Shown here: piece after piece, positions 55,030 to 64,000 of the stretch
How the letters are laid out: the number at the start of each line of letters is the position of its first letter
How positions within the stretch are numbered: the stretch's first letter is position 1
DNA from: Scilla litardierei
Lineage: Eukaryota > Streptophyta > Magnoliopsida > Asparagales > Asparagaceae
Reading direction: 5' to 3'
Length of the DNA: 64,000 bases
NCBI GenBank assembly: GCA_030789695.1
Contig: CM061132.1
Location: 157,896,817 to 157,960,816 of the forward strand
The notes under the pieces: model-generated
Told to the model about the DNA's origin: nothing
The model's database searches: none
What the model saw: the letters and a program-made list of their open reading frames with translations, nothing else
Position numbers and translations under genes: made by a program

Positions 55030-55775
55030 GTCGGGTGATCGGCCCGCTGGGGGAGCTGCCCCCAGCTTTACGGCTGATCGGTTCGGTTGGTCCGCTGAGG
55101 GGGCTGTCCCTAGGCTTGCATCCAACCGATGTTTCGACCTGTTGGGAGAGTTTCCCCCAACCTTACGAATGGTTGGGTCGGTTTACTTGCTGGGGGAGCT
55201 ACCCCTAGGCTTACAGTAGATCGTGGGATCGGCCCGCTGGGGGAGTTTCCCCCAGCCTTACGGCTGATCGGTGATCGGCCTGCTGGGGGAGTTGCCTCCA
55301 GCCTTACGGTCGATCGGGTGATTGGCTTGCTGGGGGAGTTACCCCAGCCTTACGGTCGATCGGGTCGGCCGGCCGGCTGGGGGAGCTACCCTCAGGCTTA
55401 CGGTTAACCGGTAGGCCAGCCTGCTGGAGGAGTTACCGCCAGCCTTACGGATGGTCGGGTCGTTCTACACGCTGGGAGAGCTACCCTTAGGCTCACGGTA
55501 GATCGATGGTCTGGCCCACTGGGGGAGTTGCCCCAGCCTTATGGTCGACCCGTGTGATCGGCCCGCTGGGGGAGTTGCCTCCAGCCTTACGATCGATCCG
55601 TGTGATCGGCCTGCTGGGGGAGTTGCCCCCAGCCTTATGGTAGATCCGTGCGATCGGCCCGCTGGGGGAGTCTCCCCCAGCCTTACGGTCGATTGAAGGT
55701 TCGGCCCACTGGGGGAGTCGCCTCCAGCCTTACGGACGTTCATCATGACGGGTTCGCCGAGGGAGTTTCCTCCCG
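55030..55775. repeat. About 15 tandem ~48-bp units, each with a hairpin
   Basis: Each unit holds a near-perfect inverted repeat, typically CTGGGGGAGTTGCCCCCAG, followed by CCTTACGG(T/C)(C/T)GATCGG and a short variable joint. Units at about 55045, 55096, 55140, 55188, 55236, 55280, 55330, 55374, 55420, 55470, 55517, 55563, 55610, 55660 and 55708, with a decayed one at about 55755. Changes in one arm are often met by changes in the other (GGGGG/CCCCC, TGGGAG/CTCCCA-like). Tat-lineage elements commonly have tandem repeats between coding region and LTR. Confidence 0.85.
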
Positions 55776-55954
55776 ATTCACGGTTGAGCTAGATTCTGCG
55801 AGATGGAGTAGACTTGTACTAGTGCGGATTAACATTTTATTTTTAAAATCCGGGGGGTACATTTGGAGGAAAGCAAAATGGGGAGGATAAAAGCAAGCTA
55901 GTCTCGCGTGGGGGTGGGGCCACGGCTGATTGTTCCGTCCCTTTACTCGATCAC

Positions 55955-57496
55955 ACGCACTGTGCTTTGGATGACATTCACCTTCTTCCCTTTATCCACC
56001 TGCCTGGACGTCCCTTCTCTATGGGTTGCTGGAAGATTGTCGACGAAATTCTTCATGTGGCCACGGCTGACCAATTTCTCTATATCATTCTTCAGGTGCT
56101 AGTAATCGTTGGTGTCATGTCCGCTGTCCTTGTGATACTTGCAGTATTTTTCCTCGTCCCTTCCGCCTTTCTTCATCTTTGGGGGGCATGCTAATGCGCC
56201 CCTCTCTTTGAGCAAGTGCGAGGACGACGTCCGGGATAGCGTTCAGCATGGGGGGTCGTGCCTCCTCCTTGCGTGGCCTTCCCTTGACCCTCATCTCCTG
56301 CCAAGACTCATCAGGCTCACGGCAATCGCTTTCATCTCGCTTGGAGCCCCGTCTGATCACTGTTGGGTGACTCCCGTCATCTGCAGCCAGCGCTTCCTCG
56401 GTCAGCATGTAGCGTTCTGCCTGGGCTATCACCTTGGTGAGGTCCTTCAGGGGCTCGTTGTGTAGCGACTTCTTCAGGCCTCTGTGCCAGAGCCCTTTCT
56501 TTAGGGCCGTTTTCACGACAAGCTTAGGACAGCTCTTTACATTCAGTCTCTCCACGTTAAAGTGACGCATGTAGTGCCTCAAGGTTTCTTTGGGACCCTG
56601 CACCACATTGAACATGGGTTCTGAGTCCGGTTTTATCTGGCGTCCGGCCATAAACTGCTTGCAGAATTTTTGGGAGAGGTCCTCGAAGCTGTCGATGGAA
56701 CGGTTGGGGAGGCGGTGGTACCAACTCCGGGAGGATTTCCGGATGGTGGAGTAGAAGCCTCTGTAGAGCAGGGTGTCGTCGGCTCCTTGGAACGCCATGA
56801 CCCCCTCATAGTCCATCACGTGGTCTTCCAGGTCCCCCGTACCGTCGTACTTCTCTAAGGTCGGCACCTTGAATATGGAGGGCACCGTGCTTCGGTTATC
56901 CTCCTGGATAACAGGCAGCGGCCTCCCCTGGAGCCCCCAAGATGTTCCCCCGAATTGACGCGAAGGTTGAGCTGCCGAGGCAAGTTAACGGGGCCACGCG
57001 GGGAGCTCGCTCGAATCCCAGCCGAGCCGGGGATGGGCGTTGGTCGGCGGGCGCTTCTCCTCTCCCGACGGTACTCCCGATCCATTCGCCCCCTGCGTCA
57101 GGGGCTCTTACTCCGATCGGGTCGATCCCTGGGGGCTCGGCGATCGTTTGACCACTGGTACGTTGAGCATGGTCATTGAGATGAGGCCGTGGCCGACTCG
57201 TCTCCGGCTGGTCCGGGCCCTCCCTCAGTCTCATCCCTAAGTGAGGTTGGTGTGAGGGTTTGTACCGGGATGAAGTTTGGCAGGGTGAACTGCCGCTAGG
57301 GGTTGGCACCCTCGCCACCGTGGTCGATGACCACGGCCAAGCGTAAGGGTCGGCGGATCCCTCTCTGACCGGGGGCATCCGTCGATGCTTCCTCCGAGAG
57401 AAACGGGCCGCCCACAAGCTGTTGAATCATCGCGGCCAGTGTCCGGAGGTGGGCATTGGTCTCTTGAGCAAAGAGGTGGAGCTGCTCTTGGGTCAT
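55955..57496 (-). pseudogene. Tat-like gypsy Gag, frameshifted
   Basis: Starts at ATG 57496 (minus) with a coiled-coil-like MTQEQLHLFAQETNAHLRTL. A frameshift passes through a Pro/Arg-rich segment. The Retrotrans_gag domain is open at 56885-56115 (LEKYDGTGDLEDHVMDY, WYHRLPNRSIDSFEDLSQKF, LRHYMRHFN). After another frameshift near 56150 comes a zinc-binding-like YCKYHKDSGHDTNDY with a stop in it, then LKNDIEKLVSRGH, the usual Tat Gag tail. No protease follows; the sequence runs into the hairpin repeats. Product: capsid precursor, inactive. Confidence 0.8.
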
Positions 57497-57658
57497 CGAC
57501 TGCGAGTCACTTGTCCCTCAAGTGTGGTATGGCTATACTGGTTCTCAGGTGGGACGTAGTCTCCTTCCTCGCAGATGGGGGGCATGCGCCCCGTTCCGTT
57601 TCATACTGGTTCGGTGAAGCGGTGGTTTGATGTGGGTTTTGGTTCAGTTCCCACCAGA
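57497..57658 (-). other. Leader of the Tat-like element with a candidate primer site
   Basis: On the minus strand TGGTGGGAACTGAACC begins two bases after the LTR end at 57659, in the position of a primer site beginning TGG. I cannot assign the tRNA. Confidence 0.4.
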
Positions 57659-58498
57659 TGTTTACGGGTGTTTTCTCACCACTGAATAGTTGGCTCTGGT
57701 TTGGACGGTCAAGGTGGTTAAGGGATTATGTGAGACCCCTTGGTTTCGTCAAGCGTACGAGGGCTCGATGAGGGTAGCTCAGATCCATGGGCCAGCCCCG
57801 AAAATTGCTGGCTCGGTATGTCGAGGGCGAGCGGGCTCTTTGTCTGGGGCACTAGGCCTCGATCAGTGGGGTGCGAAGGGGTAGCCTCGGCACCTTGGAG
57901 AATGCCCAGCCTCGGTCAGTGAGGTGTGAAGGGGTAGCCTCGACCCCACGGAGAACGCTCGGCCTCGATGGGTGCTGCGCTGAGGGGTAGCATCGGTGAC
58001 TTGAGATCTGCTTGACCTGGACAGACAAGGGAGCTCGTCCGGGGGCCGGACCTTGGTTCCAGCCAAGTCCCCTTCGGTGCCTAAGTCAGAATGGATCTGA
58101 AAGATACTCGACGGGACCAGTACGGCTCACAGGGAGGCTGATACGCGTATCCTCGGACCGAGCTACGGGAGGGAAGGCAAAGTGGAAAAATAGGTCTTTG
58201 AGTAGAATACCTCCATTTGTTGGTATCGGGGAGTCAGGTCCTTTTCTCGGTTGCCTCCTGAGTCCCTTTATACGGTTCGTCCCACGATCGCTCCGAACCA
58301 CATCCCCCACTCTCAGCCCCTATGATCCGCCTTCTTCAAGGCACCTGTGTGCGCCATGGGGGTGGGTTAATGGGCTCCTTAATGGTCATTAAGGAGGCGT
58401 GTTTTTAGGGGAGCAGTTTTCTCCTGCTGGTGTGGGCTGACCAAGCGCAGATTCCGAGTCCCTGCAAGGGCCTCGTCGGTTGGGCCGAACTTCTTTTG
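57659..58498 (-). repeat. 5' LTR of the Tat-like element, truncated by an inserted LTR
   Basis: At least 840 bp. On the plus strand it begins TGTTTACGGG and shares about 600 bp with the left LTR. It then continues to 58498, where a gypsy LTR (TGTAACGACCCG) begins. The true outer end is not in view. Confidence 0.7.
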
Positions 58499-61400
58499 TG
58501 TAACGACCCGTTCTCCAGGATACCCGGGAAGTGCGAATCTGTCCCAAGTATTCCTAGATCAACGAGTGTTACGTAGAAAGAGAGAAAGGAAGAGAGCAAA
58601 AAGAACACTGCATGTCACCACGCACGTGCTGGGAAGTACAAGTAAAACTCCATCACAGATATAACACTGAGAAATAAACAAAACTACAATATTTCATTTA
58701 TTTAATACATTGATACATTCTTTTTCATACACCATCTGTTCAAGGGGTACAAAAGAGGGAAGCTACACTGAGACAACAATAATCTTATACAACTCCAAGT
58801 CCAGTTCCAACTTATATAATACCAACATTTTCATCTTCACAACTCTAGGTACAAAGGTCTACCCGAAAAAAAACACCAAAAGTACAAGTCTCTCATCATT
58901 CCCCTCGCCATCCAATCCTATAACAGATCACCAACTCCAAGGCTCCAGCTGCTATCCCTAACCTGAAAAGTCAACGGGGACACGTCAACGCGTGACCCAG
59001 TAGTAACTCCGAACACTTTAGTAGGACCCCCGTTTTAGAACTGGTCTACCTATATAGGGAGGGTGGTCTAACAAGTAATGGTCTTAGGGCATAAAAGTAA
59101 TCACAACACGATGTGTAAGCATCAAGGAAGAACTTGTGAACATGCATAAGTAACCATGTTATAACATGCAAGTGCTGGAGGTAAGTGGGAGAACATATTA
59201 ACATGCAAGTACTGGACATTTATAATAAACAATGGAATGGATCAGCATGAGTTAACAACATTAACTTAACAGAGAAACAAGTAAGCATGGTATAAAAATA
59301 TTTATAATTAAAAGACAATTACTTTAAGTTATTGATTCTCATGTTTGGAAACCCGTGTAAACCGTAGAACGCTAAGGAGTCGGACTTCACCCAGGGTGGG
59401 TGAAAAGTGGTACCGCAACCAGCGACACGAGCACTGGAGGGGCCTCTCGTAACTCCGTACCCGACTGGCAAGGTAGGAGTGAGACAAATCTCGGTTTTTC
59501 TGTCGGACAAACGGAGCAAACCATCAGTTACCGTCATGGTGCATCACGAGTACACCAGCGGCCTCTCCAACCCTCTCAAACTCCCCCTTCTGGGAGTGAC
59601 ACATCGGGTGAGAATTCATATCATCTGTCTGCTCCTTAACTCCTATAAGTTACCCGTGTTTCCCCCAAACCCACATCTGGAGTCTCACCCATTTTAGAAA
59701 TGGATCGAGCACTCCTAATGTCATTTCTCTGCCTCACTCTCAGTTTCATTGTTTATTCATTTCGGCGATCTCAGTACCGCATTCATATCTTTCCATTTCT
59801 TTCATAATTTCACTGATGTCGTGATTCAACAACGACCATCGCAATTTCATTCTACACAACGAACATTAAGATGCTCAATTACATCGTGACATTAACAATG
59901 ATCAACACATGAAACTTAACACCTAATCATGGCAACTAACATTGATTTTTACCACTAGGAGCTTAACTACTGCATGGAGTAAGGTAACATAGACTCATCT
60001 TACACAATGTAGCATGCTCCTAAAATCATGGAAACTCACGTAATCATGGAATATAAATAAAAGTTAGCTCAAGATGTGACATAATGACATGGACATGATT
60101 TTTACTAACATATGCATAAGCATGAACACAATTAAGCATGGAAGAGGACATGTATATAAAATAGCTTGACATGTGACATATTGAGAAAAGCATAATTCTT
60201 CGTACATATAACTTGTAGGAGAATAATGCCCTCCAGGCTATTTATCTCTGTGTGAATAGCACAAACGTCTTGTTCGAAATAACAGTAAGCTGTTTGGTAA
60301 TGATTTATCTAAGTTATTTTATAATGTAGTTAATATTAGACATTAACTTAGGTAAAGTCCTGAGACTTTATGCGAGGTCAAACAGGTATCGAGATGAGTA
60401 TCTCGATCATGGAGAAATGTTTGACCGTCTGTAGCATAAGTCTAAAAGGGTTCGTGGTCATAGATGTTTCGAGACAAGGATATCGAAACATCGGATAGAC
60501 CATTGTGTCTTAGTCTTCACCATTTAGCGGTGACGATGATCTCATGATTGTTCGACTTGGCGAAGTCGGAAACGAGACACAGGTGCTCATTAGAATGAGT
60601 TCACTGAACGATCCACAAGAGTTATCATATGGTTACATTGACCAATCTGTCAATGATAACTCTTAGTGATGATAGGCTGGTTGGTCTTTTGACTTGAGGT
60701 CATTTTACGAGCCTGTGCGTGAACGGTGCCACTTAGATCAATTGACCTAACTTCGAGACAAGGCCTGTCGAAAGGTCTTTTGATTGGGTGTCACTTGAAA
60801 CGTACGAGGTGAGTAATGACCAAGAGAGGATTCGTCTCTCCCGGTCAATGGGAGTTAGTGTCGTAGAGTTAGTTCGATCTTTAGTATAATCTCTGCGCAG
60901 AGTATGTTGGAAGAAGTCCAACATTAGTTGACTAAAGATCGATAGAAACTAACCGGAGTCAAGTTATTGGGGTTGACAGTTCAACCGTACCCTAGACTTG
61001 ATCTACATGACATAGTTAAGACAAAAAGACTATAACTGCGGAATTCATCACGGACACAGTCAGAGTGGTCCCGACAAGACTCATGTCAATGAGTCAACCA
61101 CATAATGATGATTCCTGAAGCAGGGACGGCAACCACTGCTCATGGTCACTGCCGTATAGGGCTTCGAGCCCAACCTGGTGTAAGGGTCAGGCTGTAGGGT
61201 CTCACACAGAGTGTGGCCTTTGTCTAGTAATAGGTAGAAATTAGTTAGGGAGAATATTTTGCATTTTGATGCAAGGGATGGAATAATTGCATTTGATGCA
61301 ATATGACAATTTAAGCCTAGATAGGGACTATTTTGCATTTGATGCAAAAGTGATTAAATGTGTTTTAAATTGTTTAAAACAATATTTAATAATATAAATG

Positions 61401-64000
61401 CAAGGAAAAGTTCACGGGTAAGACGGGAATGTCCCGGTCTAGACCCAGGTTCGAACGGCGTCCAAATCGGATACCAAATGCTCAAGTTAGAGCCAAAACA
61501 GCCAACAGAAGCCCACATGGGTCAGCCCAAGAAGGTTGGGCTGAACCCTGCCTGGGAACAGGCGCAGACTCGTGCCCGCTCCAGCAGGAGAGGGCGCCCG
61601 CTGGAAAGCGGGCGCAGGCCCGCGCCCACTCCAGCGGGCGTGGGCGCCCGCCAGAAGCGGGCGCCGGCCCGCGCCCGCTTAACAGCGGGCGCAGGTGTTG
61701 TGCGCCCGCTGGGCGCGTGCGGCACACGCGCCCAGTGCTGGGCACGTGCGCCGTACGCTCTCAAGCGAGGCGTGTGTAGTGCACGCACCTCGAGGCGCGT
61801 GCGCTGCACGCGGCTGGCGCAGGCGGGCCCCGTGCACTGCCTAGGGCAGCGTACCTTCGTGACGGCTGCTGTTTTGCGAAAATTGACTCTTGGGCTGATC
61901 TTTGGACGATCAATTGAGTGGTCAAACGAACTCCGATTGACAAATGGTTTTTTCATATGCGTTCACTGTTGAACACCCTTCGAATTAATAGGTTGTATCA
62001 ATCCTGAAGTTCAACGGTGAGTGAGTTAAAATTCACGGAAGTTTGCACTTTGTGAAGTGCAAACTAACTTGATTTTAATTAACCCAATTAATAGTCCCAC
62101 ATCGGATTTTGAGAAAAGGGGAGAGTCCGCCGCCTATATAAATAGGGGTCTGCTCTCTTCATCAAAACTTGTCCCAAGCTCTAGATCTGAGCGGCTCTCG
62201 TAAATGTTGGAGCACGCTCGGATCTAAGCTTAAAATTAATATTTATTCTATCTCCCTAAATTTCTGCCTTACTCCTGAGGGCTCTAGCAAAGCCGTAAAG
62301 GAGTTCGGATTTAGATCCGAAATCTAGGCGGAGGTTTCACTCGCGTGAAACTTTCTTCGACGCGTGGTTGGCTCGGCGACAAGGGGATTGATCACCTCGG
62401 GATGCGGAGCGGTTCGAGGAGCGGTTCGGGGAGCGGTTCGAGGAGCGGCTCGGCGTGGGACGGGGAGCGGCTCGGAAGACGGTGCGGAACATCTCGCCTG
62501 CCCCAGGGCTGAGATTCCGGGTATGTGTTTAATTAAGCATTAGTTTAATTTAATCGCAGTAGGTTAGATCCTTCTTGGGATGGTCAGATCCATCCCAAGT
62601 TGGCATAGATCTTGGTTAAGGGTCTTGGACCTTAGGGCTAAGTTAAAATTGTTTTAACTGCATGTTAATTAGATTAACACGTTTTTCTTCCGCTGCAATT
62701 GTTTTTCTGTCTATGTTCCGTCCGACTTAGGACGGGACTAGAGTTTTTGTGCCCTAAGGGTACCGCAAAACCCTTCATAACTAACATATGGCAAGCTACT
62801 AACATTTTCAATGCTAACACATTTGCATACTATCATCTGGAAAATTACTAACATAGGTATAACACATGGCAAATCTTGGAGCTTACTCATAAAACACAAA
62901 CATGGAATCTGCCAAAAACTGCTACAGCAGAAAGATTAGCTCTTTTAGCCTATCTACATACCGAATTAGCCTTTGGTCCCTTCATGAAAGTTGTAGATAT
63001 GTTTCTTTTACATACACCCACCAAATTTCAGAAAATAATAATGTGTATGTGATTTATGATGCTCAATTTAACAATAGATAGCAAATCTGTAGAAAAACAG
63101 AACATCTGCCTCAATTAATCAACACATTACTCATAGCTACAATCAAATCTGGGTAAAATGTAAAACAACATATTGTGTATCTTGAAGAGTAGTTATCCAG
63201 AATGTCCTAAAACACTTAATTTCGATAAGTATTATGGCCGTTATCACTGTTTTAGTACATGGTGTCAAAACTGCCAGAAATTTGATATGTTGCAGAAAAA
63301 CCTCTATTCCTCCTATTTTTTGAATTGAACATATATCATATTTTATATGATTTTGGGGTAGAATTTCAAGATCTACATGACTATAATTATGTCAGATTTT
63401 TATTTAATCTATTTAGGGCAGGAATCACGGCTAAACATCAAGACAGATTCTGTAGGAAATTTTAGAAACATAACATGCATAATTTTTACAAGAACTACAT
63501 GATATGCAAAGGCAAAAGAGGGGAAGATGATTCCTGCATCAAAAATTCCCACTAACACCAATCCTGAAACTAAATCCTAACTAGATTGTTAGAAATTACT
63601 ACCTCAAAAGTCCTTCTTATAGTTCCTTGGCCCTTCTTAATCCTTGAAGAACTTGAAGCTTTTCTTCTCCAACTACTTCTCCTTCAAAATTTATAGATTG
63701 ATGATGGTGATAGTTTGGCCTTGGTGGTGGTGGAGGTTGTGGTGCTGGAGGTGGTGGTGGAAGAGGAGGAGGGAGGTGGTGGAGTAGGTGGTAGCCATGG
63801 TGGAAGTGAAAGGGAAGAGAGAAAGAAAGGAGAGGGTTCTCATTTTGTTTTTTTTTCTTTTCTTGTGTTTTCATTCCCTTTTCCTTTCATTTTTCCTTTG
63901 ACTACATCACATGTATGTTGGAATTTGTTCCTTAAAGAAAAACAAGTCACAGCTTGAGGAGACTCAACAACTATAATTGTCTTCTTTGAGTTACCAAGCT
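58499..64000 (+). mobile_element. Tekay/Del-like gypsy LTR, interrupted, running off the window
   Basis: Starts TGTAACGACCCGTTCTCC, followed by ACCCGGGAAGTGCGAATCTG, a start style of Tekay/Del LTRs. It contains no gag or pol. The solo LARD LTR 60214-62777 interrupts it; without this the visible part is about 2.9 kb. From about 63297 it resembles the LTR at 1-1052. A GGT/GGA-rich block at 63715-63790 gives spurious Pro- and Gly-rich frames. Confidence 0.65.
60214..62777 (+). mobile_element. Solo LTR (2564 bp) of the LARD family
   Basis: TGTAGGAGAATAATGCC to AAAACCCTTCA with a perfect TSD TAACT (60209-60213 and 62778-62782). It has the LARD LTR order: TTGCATTTGATGCAA copies (about 61257-61350), GC palindrome block (61540-61860), TATA box 62135-62145, GGAGCGGTTC repeats (about 62405-62470). 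It has no interior, so it is the product of LTR-LTR recombination. The 204-codon frame at 61358 crosses the GC block and is not a gene. Confidence 0.9.

Larger units (their letters stand above)
51131..58498 (-). mobile_element. Tat-like Ty3/gypsy element without pol, with an oppositely oriented extra ORF
   Basis: The LTR-like segments 51131-53574 (minus the solo LTR inside) and 57659-58498 both begin TGTTTA(C/T)G(A/G)GTGTTTTCTCACCACTG on the plus strand. Gag lies next to the right LTR on the minus strand, so the element reads leftward. Between gag and the left LTR are a hairpin tandem repeat and an ORF on the opposite strand. That layout matches Tat-lineage elements, some of which carry an antisense accessory ORF near the 3' LTR. 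Protease, RT and integrase are absent. The right end is cut by the LTR at 58499, so no TSD can be read. Confidence 0.7.

Noticed and set aside
1..58498. LTRs at 1-1052 and from 58499 as the two ends of one gypsy element enclosing everything
   Set aside because: No polypurine tract precedes 58499, which instead interrupts a Tat-like LTR. No gypsy pol of that lineage is found between, and a host gene lies between them.
63617..63957. Proline-rich and glycine/valine-rich frames near the right edge
   Set aside because: They are the two strands of a GGT/GGA microsatellite-like block in an LTR.

Overview
This window reads as nuclear DNA from a repeat-rich flowering plant. The signs are Ty1/copia and Ty3/gypsy LTR retrotransposons of plant lineages with 5-bp target-site duplications (TSDs), tRNA-Met-type primer sites, and one intron-containing gene encoding a probable plastid-targeted protein. 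I cannot name the species. Nothing bacterial, viral or organellar is seen. By eye about 97% of the 64 kb is LTR-retrotransposon DNA. Only about 1.9 kb (34128-34736 plus 49859-51130) looks like host DNA.

Layout. (1) 1-1052 is the end of a gypsy (Tekay/Del-like) LTR. (2) 1073-34122 is a SIRE-like LTR split by a nearly full-length SIRE/Maximus-type copia element (1665-32376) with gag, pol and a third, env-like ORF. Inside its gag/pol sits a minus-strand non-autonomous LTR element, called the LARD here (5357-20480). That LARD contains a complete copia element with very short LTRs (11073-17776). A solo gypsy-like LTR (25225-28209) splits the third ORF. (3) 34737-49853 is a minus-strand, deletion-type copia element (gag and protease but no integrase or RT). 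A second LARD (36917-47976, plus strand) splits its protease active-site motif, and that LARD carries a further solo LTR (42143-44163). (4) 50387-50950 is the one ordinary gene, on the minus strand. (5) 51131-58498 is a Tat-like gypsy element with gag on the minus strand, an oppositely oriented extra ORF, no recognisable pol, a block of hairpin tandem repeats, and a SIRE-like solo LTR in its 3' LTR. (6) 58499-64000 is another Tekay/Del-like LTR, interrupted by a solo LARD LTR (60214-62777).

Most insertions are closed by TSDs read directly from the sequence: CTCCT, CATAT, CTAAG, ATCAC, TTGTC, TTTGT, TAACT, with near-matches for two more. The relative order of insertion can therefore be read from the nesting. 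Only the short-LTR copia gag and the host gene are open without lesions. Every pol region has stops, frameshifts or deletions.

The most unusual pattern is not a gene. Each of five unrelated element families carries, in non-coding DNA, a dense block of short GC-rich palindromes with a family-specific core. In the SIRE element the same array occurs in the LTRs and again just upstream of the third ORF, next to a TATA-like box. The LARD family also has a conserved inverted-repeat motif at several places in its non-coding interior. These are the best candidates for an undescribed cis-acting or RNA-structure system. No alignments or counts were computed; all comparisons are by eye.
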